Assembly (NCBI RefSeq): GCF_000686525.1
Contig: NZ_JMKT01000009.1
Coordinates: 186,001 to 250,000 of the forward strand
Direction: 5' to 3'
Length of the DNA: 64,000 nt
Origin: Desulfonatronovibrio hydrogenovorans DSM 9292
Lineage (GTDB): Bacteria > Desulfobacterota > Desulfovibrionia > Desulfovibrionales > Desulfonatronovibrionaceae
The notes under the pieces: model-generated
The model's database searches: none
What the model was told of the DNA's origin: nothing
What the model saw: the letters and a program-made list of their open reading frames with translations, nothing else
Position numbers and translations under genes: made by a program
Shown here: one piece after another, positions 8,328 to 18,696 of the stretch
Layout of the letters: each line of letters begins with the position of its first letter
Numbering within the stretch: the stretch's first letter is position 1

Positions 8328-9677
8328 CTAAATTACTCCGTGATCAAGCATGGCATCGGCAACCCGGACAAAACCGGCAATGTTGGCCCCAGCCACAAGG
8401 TTGTCCTTCATTCCGTATTCTTCTGCCGCCTCAATACACTGCTTGTGGATGGCGGTCATGATTTCTCTGAGTTTTTGATCCACCTCTTCCCTGGTCCACT
8501 TCAGACGCATGGAATTCTGGGACATTTCCAGACCTGAGACTGCTACTCCTCCGGCATTGGCTGCTTTGCCAGGTCCGAAAAGACAGCCGGATGAAAGGGC
8601 CAGCTGGACAGCTCCGGGTTCAGTGGGCATGTTAGCTCCCTCGGAAATCAGATTACATCCGTTGTTGAACATGACCTCAGCGTCAGCAGGACTGATTTCA
8701 TTCTGAGTGGCTGAAGGAAAAGCACAGTCACACTTGATGGCCCAGGGCTTTTTCCCTTCATAGTATTCCACTCCTTTGAATTTTTCTGCGTATTCCTTGA
8801 TTCTCCCATAGCGGATGCTTTTGAGTTCCTTAATGAATCTTAGTTTTTCCTGGTCAATTCCCTGGGGATCATAAATGGTGCCTCCTGAGTCGGAAAGGGA
8901 TACTACTTTACCACCGAGTTCAAGGATCTTTTCCACCGTGAACTGGGCAACATTGCCGGATCCGCTTACCACGCAGGTCTTTCCTTCCATACTGTCGTTT
9001 TTGCTTTTAAGCATTTCCTGGGCAAAATATACAGAACCGTAGCCTGTGGCTTCCGGCCTGATGAGAGAACCTCCCCAATTCAGACTTTTCCCGGTCAGGA
9101 CACCGGTGAATTCGTTTCTAAGCCTTTTGTACTGCCCGAACATATAACCGACTTCCCTGGCCCCCACGCCGATGTCTCCAGCTGGAACATCGGTGTCAGC
9201 TCCGATATGTCTCTGCAGTTCTGTCATAAACGACTGGCAGAAACGCATGATTTCTGAGTCGGATTTGAATTTTGGATCAAAGTCTGACCCGCCCTTACCA
9301 CCACCCATGGGAAGCGTGGTCAGGGAATTCTTGAATATCTGTTCAAAACCCAAAAATTTGATTATGCCCTGGTTTACGCTGGGATGAAACCTGATACCAC
9401 CCTTATAGGGCCCCAGAGTACTGTTGAACTGGACTCTGAATCCCCTGTTGACCTGGACATTTCCCTTGTCGTCCTGCCAGGGTACTCTGAAGGTGATCAT
9501 CCTTTCAGGTTCAACTATTCTCCCCAGGATATTGGCCTCCTGATAGTCGGACCTGGCTTCAATTACCGGTTCAAGCGATTCAAGGACCTCTTTAACAGCC
9601 TGGTGGAACTCAATTTCACCGGGATTCCGTTTGACTACCTGTTCAAATACGCTTTGGATGTGCTCTTTTGCCGTCAT
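8328..9677 (-). CDS. gdhA: glutamate dehydrogenase, hexameric NADP type
   Basis: 449 residues, the usual size of small hexameric GDH. It catalyses reductive amination of 2-oxoglutarate with ammonium, the high-ammonium route of nitrogen assimilation. The catalytic-lysine motif LPMGGGKGGSDFDP, the GDIGVGAREVGYM segment, the Rossmann glycine run VVSGSGNVAQF and the SEGANMPTEPGA segment are all present. NADP preference is inferred from overall resemblance to the GdhA type, not from a decisive residue. The ATG follows AGGAAGG. It is divergent from the large KaiC/PEP-synthase-like gene across a 160-base A/T-rich region and convergent with the CCA fusion gene. Confidence 0.95.
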   Translation of the reverse strand: MTAKEHIQSVFEQVVKRNPGEIEFHQAVKEVLESLEPVIEARSDYQEANILGRIVEPERMITFRVPWQDDKGNVQVNRGFRVQFNSTLGPYKGGIRFHPSVNQGIIKFLGFEQIFKNSLTTLPMGGGKGGSDFDPKFKSDSEIMRFCQSFMTELQRHIGADTDVPAGDIGVGAREVGYMFGQYKRLRNEFTGVLTGKSLNWGGSLIRPEATGYGSVYFAQEMLKSKNDSMEGKTCVVSGSGNVAQFTVEKILELGGKVVSLSDSGGTIYDPQGIDQEKLRFIKELKSIRYGRIKEYAEKFKGVEYYEGKKPWAIKCDCAFPSATQNEISPADAEVMFNNGCNLISEGANMPTEPGAVQLALSSGCLFGPGKAANAGGVAVSGLEMSQNSMRLKWTREEVDQKLREIMTAIHKQCIEAAEEYGMKDNLVAGANIAGFVRVADAMLDHGVI

Positions 9678-9837
9678 TAACCTTCCTCTCTAAGTCTGTT
9701 TTTAGTGGACTGTTCCACAATGCTTTGCTAGATGGTTAGGGGTAGTAAAAAACTAATTAATCATGTATGTTGCACAAATATTTAATTTAGAGAAAAAACT
9801 TACAACAATCAACTTATTTTAACGATACGCAAGGCAT

Positions 9838-12471
9838 ATGCAAGATTACAATTTCAGCACAGGCCTGTCCGGTTTGGATGACATACTCAAAGGACTTAGA
9901 ACCGGAGATAATGTTGTCTGGCAGACTGATTCAATTGAAGACTCCCTACCCTTTGTAATGCCCTTCAGCGATTACTGTCTTTTTCAGGGGATACCGCTGA
10001 TATATATAAGATTTGCCAGGCATAAGCCTTTGTTGAGAGAAGACAAGGCAACAGCCATCTATCGGCTGAACCCTCAACAGGGTTTTGAAGATTTCATTTT
10101 CAGGATCCACTCGGTCATTCATAAGCATGGCAAGGGCTGCTGCTATGTCTTTGACTGTCTAAGCAACTTATCTTCGGACTGGTATTCGGATCGGATGCTT
10201 GGCAACTTTTTCATGCTGACCTGTCCCTATCTGGCCGGGATGGACACCATTGCCTACTTCACCCTGCTTCGCAACAGGCATTCATTCCACGCCACCAGTC
10301 CCATCCTTAATGTGACCCAGTTGTTTCTTGATGTCTTCAGACATGATGAGGGACTTTATCTCCACCCACTGAAGGTGGACAACAGGTATTCCCCGACCAT
10401 GAACACTCTTCACCAATGGCAGGGAGAGAGATTCATTCCTGTGCGCAGCAGCGAAAAGATCAGCCGGGTCCTTGCTTCCAAACCCTGGTCCAGACTAGAC
10501 TCTGCCCTTCAGACCCTTGGCTACTGGAGCATGACTTTTGCCCAGGCCGAACAGATTCTAAATGATTACGAACAGGGACTCGGACATGAAAGCGAGGTGA
10601 CTGAGTGGCGGAGAAAGTTACTAAAAATGATTTTTTCCAGGGATCAACGTATACTTGAACTGGCTGACAAGTACATTTCCCTGAAAGATATCCTTTTTTT
10701 CCGTCGCAGAATGATCGGCACAGGGCTTATGGGGGGGAAAAGCAGCGGCTTTCTCCTGGCCAGGGCTATGCTCAAAAAAAATGATCCAGAAAAATGGAAT
10801 GACAAGCTTGAACCTCACGACTCCTTTTACATTGGCTCTGATGTCTTTTACACCTTTCTTGTTCAAAACGGGGTATGGTGGATAAGACAGCAACAGCGTG
10901 ACCCGGACTTGTTTCTCAAGGATCTGGAACGGGCAAGGACCCAGATTCTGGGGGGGTCTTTTCCCCACTATATTGTCAAGCAATTTGTTGATCTGCTGGA
11001 TTATTTTGGTCAGTGGCCTTTTATTGTCAGATCCAGCTCCCTGATGGAGGACAATTTCGGCAATATTTTTGCCGGAAAATATGAAAGTGTTTTCTGCTCA
11101 AACCAGGGAACCAGGGGCCAGCGTTTAGCTGCCTTTATTGAAGCTGTCAGGCAGGTATATGCCTCTTCCATCAGTGAAAAAGCTCTTGTCTATCGCAAGC
11201 AAAGGGGACTGCTGGACAGAGATGAGCAGATGGCTCTGCTGGTCCAGCGGGTCAGTGGAGAGAATCATGGGAAATATTTTTTCCCCCAGGCAGCCGGGGT
11301 GGGTTTCTCATTTAATCCCTATGTCTGGGACGAAAAGGTTGATCCTGAATCTGGAATGCTCAGGCTGGTATTCGGTCTTGGGACCAGGGCAGTCAACCGT
11401 TCCGATGACGACTATACCAGGGTTATTGCTCTTAATGAACCATCCATGCAGCCTTTGGTCAGTCTTGACGGACACCGGCACACCCAGCAGAAGGTGGATG
11501 TCCTTGATCTGGAACAGAATGAGTTTTCTTCTGTTGCTTTTCAGGACCTGGCCAGAGCATGTCCTGACATCCCCTTAGATCTTTTTGCCCAAAAGGACCG
11601 GGAGTTACAGCAACGGGCCAGGAACATGAACCTTTCGGATTTTTTTCCATGGGTACTGAGTTTCAAAAAGCTTCTCATGCAGACTGATTTTGCCCAGGAT
11701 ATGCAGGACATGCTCAATACCCTTGAAAAAGCTTACGGTGCAACGGTGGATATAGAGTACACGGTCAACTCCTTTCCTGGCTATCGCGGAATGCATGATT
11801 ACTTGATTAATCTTGTTCAGTGCAGACCGCTGGAGATCAAAGGAAGTAAAGGCCAGGAAAGAACAGCCCGAGAAATTCCTGAAGATCGGATCATTGTAAA
11901 AAGCACAGGACCGGTCATTGGGCAGAGCAGAACAGACAAGATTGACCGAATTATCTATGTCTGTCCGGAAAAGTATGGCTACCTGTCCCAGGAAAATCGT
12001 CATGCAGTGGCCCGTCTGGTTGGAAGGATCGCCCATGAACCATCCTGCAGGTCATGTTTCAATATCATGCTCATGGGTCCTGGACGCTGGGGAACAAGCA
12101 TAGCCTCTCTGGGAGTGCCTGTCAGCTTTACTGAGATCAGCACTGTATCTGTGCTGTGTGAAATAGTGGCCATGCGCGGAGACTTTGTGCCTGATGTTTC
12201 CCTTGGAACTCATTTTTTCAGTGATCTGATTGAATTTGACATTTTGTATCTGGCCCTTTACCCGGATCGGCAGGGAAATATCATAAACCGGGGCTTTCTG
12301 GAAAAATCCATTAACAGACTTGAGACCATATTTCCGGAAGAGAAGAAATGGACGGAAACAGTTTTTGTCATTGACCAGGATGAACTTGGTCCTGGCAGGA
12401 CCCTGCATCTTTATGCTGATGTAAAAAAACAGTCAGTGTTGTGTTTCTCGGAGCTTGAGTCTGGTTTATGA
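9838..12471 (+). CDS. KaiC/RecA-like domain fused to PEP/pyruvate-binding domain
   Basis: 877 residues. Residues 5-230 resemble a KaiC/RadA-type domain (STGLSGLDDILKGLRTGDNV), but the segment where a Walker A GxxxxGKT should stand reads QTDSIEDSLPF, so nucleotide binding by a P-loop is unlikely. From about 290 (GLMGGKSSGF) to 640 lies an ATP-grasp PEP-synthase-type domain with VRSSSLMEDN near 397 and a closing LVQCRPLE. The phosphohistidine swivel domain and PEP-binding barrel of true PEP synthase are absent. The last 190 residues carry GPGRWGTSIASLG (near 746) and GTHFFSDLIEFD, a C-terminal module I recall from other PEP/pyruvate-binding proteins of unknown role. Probably a regulatory or phosphotransfer protein; the substrate is unknown. 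Confidence 0.8.
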   Translation: MQDYNFSTGLSGLDDILKGLRTGDNVVWQTDSIEDSLPFVMPFSDYCLFQGIPLIYIRFARHKPLLREDKATAIYRLNPQQGFEDFIFRIHSVIHKHGKGCCYVFDCLSNLSSDWYSDRMLGNFFMLTCPYLAGMDTIAYFTLLRNRHSFHATSPILNVTQLFLDVFRHDEGLYLHPLKVDNRYSPTMNTLHQWQGERFIPVRSSEKISRVLASKPWSRLDSALQTLGYWSMTFAQAEQILNDYEQGLGHESEVTEWRRKLLKMIFSRDQRILELADKYISLKDILFFRRRMIGTGLMGGKSSGFLLARAMLKKNDPEKWNDKLEPHDSFYIGSDVFYTFLVQNGVWWIRQQQRDPDLFLKDLERARTQILGGSFPHYIVKQFVDLLDYFGQWPFIVRSSSLMEDNFGNIFAGKYESVFCSNQGTRGQRLAAFIEAVRQVYASSISEKALVYRKQRGLLDRDEQMALLVQRVSGENHGKYFFPQAAGVGFSFNPYVWDEKVDPESGMLRLVFGLGTRAVNRSDDDYTRVIALNEPSMQPLVSLDGHRHTQQKVDVLDLEQNEFSSVAFQDLARACPDIPLDLFAQKDRELQQRARNMNLSDFFPWVLSFKKLLMQTDFAQDMQDMLNTLEKAYGATVDIEYTVNSFPGYRGMHDYLINLVQCRPLEIKGSKGQERTAREIPEDRIIVKSTGPVIGQSRTDKIDRIIYVCPEKYGYLSQENRHAVARLVGRIAHEPSCRSCFNIMLMGPGRWGTSIASLGVPVSFTEISTVSVLCEIVAMRGDFVPDVSLGTHFFSDLIEFDILYLALYPDRQGNIINRGFLEKSINRLETIFPEEKKWTETVFVIDQDELGPGRTLHLYADVKKQSVLCFSELESGL

Positions 12472-12519
12472 GAAGAAACATTTTGAATTTTATAATAAAA
12501 ATCAGCTCATAATTGATTC

Positions 12520-14108
<1,589 letters not shown>

Positions 14109-14741
14109 TCAGACTCCGGTTCTTGGGCAAATGTCTTCAAGTTCACATTCATGGCACAATGGTTTTCTGGCCTTACACACTTCCCGTCCGAAAAATACGA
14201 GCATATGATTTATGTTTCCCCATTCTTTCCGTGGAAAGAGCTTGATCAGGTCTTTTTCCACGGAATCCGGATTAGTCGCTTCTGTCAGGCCCAGCCTGAA
14301 AGATATCCTTTTGACATGAGTATCCACGGCAATGCCTTCGTTTTTGCCAAAAGCATTGAACAGGATTATGTTTGCAGTTTTTCTGGCAACCCCTGGCAGA
14401 ACCAGAAGATCTTTCATGGTGTCCGGAACCCGGCCATTGAATCTGGATACGATAATCCTGGACGTTGCTAAAAGGTTCCTGGATTTGGTGCGGAAAAAAC
14501 CAGCTGACCTGACAGCATCTTCCACCTCTTCCAGACTGGCTCTTGCCAGATCATGGGCTGCTGGCCATTTTTTGAAAAAAAGTGGAGTTATCCGGTTGAC
14601 CTGCTTGTCCGTGCTTTGGGCGGACAGGACCGTTGCCACCAGCAGCTGCCATGGATTTTCCCAGTTCAGGGCGGTTTCAGGGCTGGAGTACCTGGACTTC
14701 AGTCTGTTCAGGATGATTGGAGCTGTCAAAGGTCTGTTCAT
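14109..14741 (-). CDS. nth: endonuclease III (DNA glycosylase/AP lyase)
   Basis: 210 residues. It removes oxidised pyrimidines and nicks the abasic site. The helix-hairpin-helix LPGVARKTANIIL contains catalytic K121, and D140 lies in VDTHVKRIS. The [4Fe-4S] motif is complete at the C-terminus: C189-x6-C196-x2-C199-x5-C205. The length is that of the E. coli enzyme. The start has only a weak ribosome site (CAGCAG). It sits between ispA (49-base gap) and tgt (6-base gap) on the same strand, so it is probably expressed with them. Confidence 0.96.
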   Translation of the reverse strand: MNRPLTAPIILNRLKSRYSSPETALNWENPWQLLVATVLSAQSTDKQVNRITPLFFKKWPAAHDLARASLEEVEDAVRSAGFFRTKSRNLLATSRIIVSRFNGRVPDTMKDLLVLPGVARKTANIILFNAFGKNEGIAVDTHVKRISFRLGLTEATNPDSVEKDLIKLFPRKEWGNINHMLVFFGREVCKARKPLCHECELEDICPRTGV

Positions 14742-14790
14742 CTGCTGGCTTTAACGTTTAAGAAATTTGGACGGATAAGCCTGGATTAAT

Positions 14791-15702
14791 CTAATTGATC
14801 CGGTCCACAATATACTGAGCCAGAGATTCTAAAAAGTCCTTTTCAGGTCCCTTGTACCCTGTCAGTGACTCTTTGGCTTTATCCGCACATGACTGGGCCA
14901 TGATCATGCTTTGCTCAAGTCCCAGAAATTTTGGATAAGTGGCTTTGTCCATTGATTCGTCACTGCCAACTGGCTTGCCCAGGGATTCCTGGTCACCTGT
15001 GATGTCCAGGATATCGTCTACTATCTGAAAAGCCAGCCCAACAGAAGTTCCAAAGGAAGAGGCATTATCAAGGTCGCCTTGTCCCGCACCTGCGGATCGA
15101 GCCAGAATAGCTCCGCAGGTGCATGAAGCCCTGATCAGGGCTCCGGTCTTCATGGCGTGCATCTTTTTTAAAGTTTTCAGGTCCATCGCGCTGGTGCCGG
15201 TAGCCATGATGTCCACAACCTGCCCTCCGACCATTCCGCCGGGCCCGGCAGCCAGAGCCATCTCACGACAGGCAAAAAGGACGTCATCCGGAGGAAGGCC
15301 TGCTCCGGACATGAGGTAAAAAGCATGGGTGAGCAGGCTGTCTCCTGCCAGGATGGACATGGCTTCCCCAAACACTTTGTGGTTGGTCGGCCTTCCTCTT
15401 CTCAGGTCGTCGTTATCCATGGCCGGAAGGTCGTCATGGACAAGTGAATAAGTATGGATGAGTTCAATTCCACAGGCAAAGTCAATGAACTGTTTCTGCT
15501 TAAGCCCAAGCATGCCACCCCAGTACAGGCAGAGGATCGGTCTAATCCTCTTTCCACCGGCCATCAGGCTGTACTCCATAGCCTTCAGCAGCTGGTCAGG
15601 CGCGGAAACTCCATTAAGACATTCGGACAGGTGTCTTTCCACTGAACCTGCCAGATCCTTCAGCTGGGATTTGAATTCAGAATGATCAGGATGCAACTTC
15701 AT
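14791..15702 (-). CDS. ispA: short-chain polyprenyl diphosphate synthase (farnesyl/geranylgeranyl)
   Basis: 303 residues. It condenses isopentenyl diphosphate with allylic diphosphates. The first aspartate-rich motif is D90-D91-x4-D96 (VHDDLPAMDND), with the two-residue insertion typical of bacterial FPP synthases; the second is D228-D229-x2-D232 (IVDDILDITGD). GGKRIRPILC (49-58) binds diphosphate. Product chain length cannot be fixed from sequence, though C15 is most likely. The ATG lies inside the end of xseB (17-base overlap), preceded by GGAGAAA. Many bacteria carry dxs next in this operon; here nth follows instead. Confidence 0.94.
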   Translation of the reverse strand: MKLHPDHSEFKSQLKDLAGSVERHLSECLNGVSAPDQLLKAMEYSLMAGGKRIRPILCLYWGGMLGLKQKQFIDFACGIELIHTYSLVHDDLPAMDNDDLRRGRPTNHKVFGEAMSILAGDSLLTHAFYLMSGAGLPPDDVLFACREMALAAGPGGMVGGQVVDIMATGTSAMDLKTLKKMHAMKTGALIRASCTCGAILARSAGAGQGDLDNASSFGTSVGLAFQIVDDILDITGDQESLGKPVGSDESMDKATYPKFLGLEQSMIMAQSCADKAKESLTGYKGPEKDFLESLAQYIVDRIN

Positions 15703-15901
15703 TTTCTCCGGATTGTTCAGAATAAACCGTTAACTTGTGCCTGGCCTTTTCCAGCTGTTCCCTGCAGGACCTGGTCAACTCCAGTCCTTCCTGAAAAAGG
15801 GTTACTCCTTTTTCCAAAGGTAAATCGCCCTGTTCCAGATCCTGGATTATTTTTTCCAGTTTTTTCATTTTTTTTTCAAAATCTGAATGTCTTCCAGCCA
15901 T
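15686..15901 (-). CDS. xseB: exodeoxyribonuclease VII small subunit
   Basis: 71 residues, all helical, with the family core FEKKMKKLEKIIQDLEQGDL followed by PLEKGVTLFQEGLEL and CREQLEKARHKL. It should pair with the large subunit XseA, which is not in this window, to degrade single-stranded DNA. The ATG follows GAGGCAG. The gene overlaps ispA by 17 bases, the usual arrangement. It begins 53 bases after the hybrid kinase gene on the same strand, so the kinase transcript may run into it. Confidence 0.93.
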   Translation of the reverse strand: MAGRHSDFEKKMKKLEKIIQDLEQGDLPLEKGVTLFQEGLELTRSCREQLEKARHKLTVYSEQSGENEVAS

Positions 15902-15954
15902 ATGTCTGCCTCAAAGGATGTAAAAATTTTTATGATCAGCTTTTCCGTATTTTT

Positions 15955-18696
15955 TCAGGAATTGTCCACTAGAATTTTTTTAAGCAGGACTCCAAGCTCG
16001 TCAATGGTGTAGGGCTTGGCCAGGACGCCTGAAAAGCCGTACTCTTTGTAATTAGCCATAACCGGATCCTGAGAATAGCCGCTTGAAACAACAGCTTTAG
16101 CCTGGGGATCAATTGCTTTGAGTCTTTTAATGGTTTCCAGACCGCCCATGCCTCCGGGGATGGTCAGATCCATAATGATCAGGTCATAGGGATCGCCTTT
16201 TTGCCTTGCTTTTTGGTATTTTTCAAGCACTTCTTTACCATCCGATACCAGGTGCGGCTCATATCCCAGCAAATCCAGAACTTCTTTGACCACTTCAAGG
16301 ATCTCCAGGTCATCATCCAGAACCAAGACCTTGCCCTTGCCGGATGCAAGGGTCTCTTCCGGGCTGTCACTCTTAGTAACCACGGTCTTGGAAGTTGCTG
16401 GCAGATAGATAGTAAATTCAGTTCCTTTTCCGGTTTCAGAATACACTTCAATATGGCCGTTGTGGTTTTTGATTATGGAATAGGTGGTAGCAAGACCGAG
16501 TCCGGTTCCAGACTGTTTTGTTGTAAAATAGGGATCAAATATTTTTTTCAGGTTATCCTGGGAGATGCCTTTGCCATTGTCCTTAATCCTGATCTTGACG
16601 TACTTTCCGGGCGTCAGGGGGGTGTGGTGGTCCGAGCCTGCGGTCATGTTTTCAGCCCGGATCAGGATCGTTCCGCCGATGGGCATTGCCTGAACCGCAT
16701 TTATGACCAGATTTTCCAGGACCTGGGATATCTGCCCCGGATCAACATTGGCTGGCCACAGGTTCCGGGACAGCTTCAGGGTACTGACTACATTGGACCC
16801 CCTGAGGGTAAAGGCGATGGTATCTTCTATAAGCTCAACCAGGGAGGTGGTTTCCTTGATGGGTGCTCCTCCTCTGGAAAAGGTCAGCAGCTGCTGGGTA
16901 AGTCTTTTGGCTCGGATGCACGCTTTTTGGGCTGCCTCCATTTTAAGCATATTCTTGTCATCAGGAATCATGGAGGACTTGGCCATGATTATGTGATTCA
17001 AGATTGCTGTCAGTATATTGTTGAAATCATGAGCTATTCCTCCAGCGAGCAGGCCGATGGACTCCAGTTTTTCTTTGCGGAGGCGTTCCTCTTCCAGATG
17101 AAGGATGTGGGAAATGTCTTGAAACACCATAACCGTGCCCAGGATCTGACTCTGGCGGTCATAAATTGGTGAGACTTTCAAGGAAATCCTGTAGGCTTGG
17201 CCCTTTTTGCCGGTCAGAATTGCACCTCTGGATCTTTCATAAATTTTGCGGGTTACAATGACTTTTTGAAAAGGATCAATAGGGTTTCCCATCTGGTCGG
17301 AAATTGTAAAGACATCCTGGGCAGGCCTGCCTTTACATTCTTCAGGGTCCTGCTCCAGGATATCTCCGGCAACCCGGTTCATAAAGGCCAGACGACCAGT
17401 ATTGTCTGTGGTGAGTACTGCATCGCCTATGCTTTTAAGGGTGACAGCGAAAAACTCTTTTTCCGCCTGGAGCTCGATTTCAGCAATTTTTCTCAGATTG
17501 ACCTCATTGCTGAGCTTTTCATTGGTCTGAACCAGCTCCTGGGTCCTCTCCCGGATCTTTATTTCCAGACCAGCGTACAGGGCCTTTAATTCTTCTTCCA
17601 TGGATTTTCTGGTGGTAATATCATGAAAGATAACGATGTAGCTTACTCCGCAGGTCATGGTTACAAGGGAAATGGAGGCTTCTATAAAAATATTCTGGTT
17701 GTCTGGGCCTGAAAAAGAAAACTCGGTCCTCTGGTGGTCCCTGGTGGATTTGGTATGGTAGAATTTGACCAGATCCCTGCCGATGTATCTGGAAGCCTTC
17801 TCCTCTATCAGATTGCTTTTATCTATAGAAAAGATGCGTTTAAAAGAAAGATTGTAGCGGATTATCCTTCCCTCTTCATCCAGGACCACCAGTCCGTCAG
17901 CCATGTTGTCCATGATGGACCCCAGGTAGGTAAGGGCCTGCTGAAGCTCATCAGTTGCGTCTTTAACCGATTGCTGCAGCTTATGCACATATCCTGACAG
18001 CTCTTGACGCATTCCCTCCATGGTAGCTGCCAGTTCTCCGACTTCATCCTTTGACTTGATCCGGATTTCAAAATCAAGATCTCTGTTGCGCAGCCTGTGA
18101 GCGTATCCGGTCAGCTGGACAAGGGGCTGGGATATCCTTTTAATAAACTGGTATACAGCCAGAATGCACAGGATGAAGATGCCCAGATTGAAGGCCTGGA
18201 TTTTCAGAAGGGTTGAGGCGATTTTCTGATTTATCTGAGCCATCTTCATCCCAATGTGGATGAAACCCCCTTTTCCCATGAGCACAGCTCCATAGACGTC
18301 CAGGTAGGTTTCTCCGTCAATCATTATCCACTGATGGTCCAGGTGGTGCTCGAAGTAACCATGAACCTTATGGAACTCTATTTCAGGCGGAATCTGAGGC
18401 GAAAAAGTGTGGGCAATTATGTTATTTTCCTGATCATGGACCAGAACATAGCCCACACCTTCAACCAGCATGTATTGGTCAATAATCGACTGGATGGTGG
18501 CAGCGTTTTTTTCCAGAAAAACATCCGGTACTGACATGGAAATACTGGAAACAATGCTCTGAGCCTTGTTCAAATATTCTTCAATCATCTGCTGGCGCAT
18601 GACCTTCATTGAAAAAAAAGAAGAAGCTCCAACAATAACGATGAAGATCCCGAGTACAGCGATCAGGGTTTTTCTGAACAGCTTGGAGGAAATCAC
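15955..18696 (-). CDS. hybrid sensor histidine kinase with two PAS domains and a receiver
   Basis: 913 residues. A membrane helix at about 8-28 and a second at about 165-185 bracket a periplasmic sensor of some 135 residues. HAMP (about 190-240) and a coiled coil follow, then PAS 1 (about 260-375), a second coiled coil, and PAS 2 (about 420-535). The HisKA histidine is H556 (GGIAHDFNN), the HATPase carries DNGKGI and GTGLGLATTYS, and the C-terminal receiver has DDD and phospho-acceptor D843 (IIMDLTIPGG) with K in AKPYT. The ATG overlaps the stop of the upstream substrate-binding protein gene by 4 bases, so that protein is the likely ligand sensor. No output regulator is encoded next to it. 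Confidence 0.92.
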   Translation of the reverse strand: MISSKLFRKTLIAVLGIFIVIVGASSFFSMKVMRQQMIEEYLNKAQSIVSSISMSVPDVFLEKNAATIQSIIDQYMLVEGVGYVLVHDQENNIIAHTFSPQIPPEIEFHKVHGYFEHHLDHQWIMIDGETYLDVYGAVLMGKGGFIHIGMKMAQINQKIASTLLKIQAFNLGIFILCILAVYQFIKRISQPLVQLTGYAHRLRNRDLDFEIRIKSKDEVGELAATMEGMRQELSGYVHKLQQSVKDATDELQQALTYLGSIMDNMADGLVVLDEEGRIIRYNLSFKRIFSIDKSNLIEEKASRYIGRDLVKFYHTKSTRDHQRTEFSFSGPDNQNIFIEASISLVTMTCGVSYIVIFHDITTRKSMEEELKALYAGLEIKIRERTQELVQTNEKLSNEVNLRKIAEIELQAEKEFFAVTLKSIGDAVLTTDNTGRLAFMNRVAGDILEQDPEECKGRPAQDVFTISDQMGNPIDPFQKVIVTRKIYERSRGAILTGKKGQAYRISLKVSPIYDRQSQILGTVMVFQDISHILHLEEERLRKEKLESIGLLAGGIAHDFNNILTAILNHIIMAKSSMIPDDKNMLKMEAAQKACIRAKRLTQQLLTFSRGGAPIKETTSLVELIEDTIAFTLRGSNVVSTLKLSRNLWPANVDPGQISQVLENLVINAVQAMPIGGTILIRAENMTAGSDHHTPLTPGKYVKIRIKDNGKGISQDNLKKIFDPYFTTKQSGTGLGLATTYSIIKNHNGHIEVYSETGKGTEFTIYLPATSKTVVTKSDSPEETLASGKGKVLVLDDDLEILEVVKEVLDLLGYEPHLVSDGKEVLEKYQKARQKGDPYDLIIMDLTIPGGMGGLETIKRLKAIDPQAKAVVSSGYSQDPVMANYKEYGFSGVLAKPYTIDELGVLLKKILVDNS

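Noticed and set aside
16201-17172. 323-codon open frame opposite the hybrid kinase gene
   Set aside because: It runs antisense through the histidine kinase core and receiver, with no independent motif or ribosome site.
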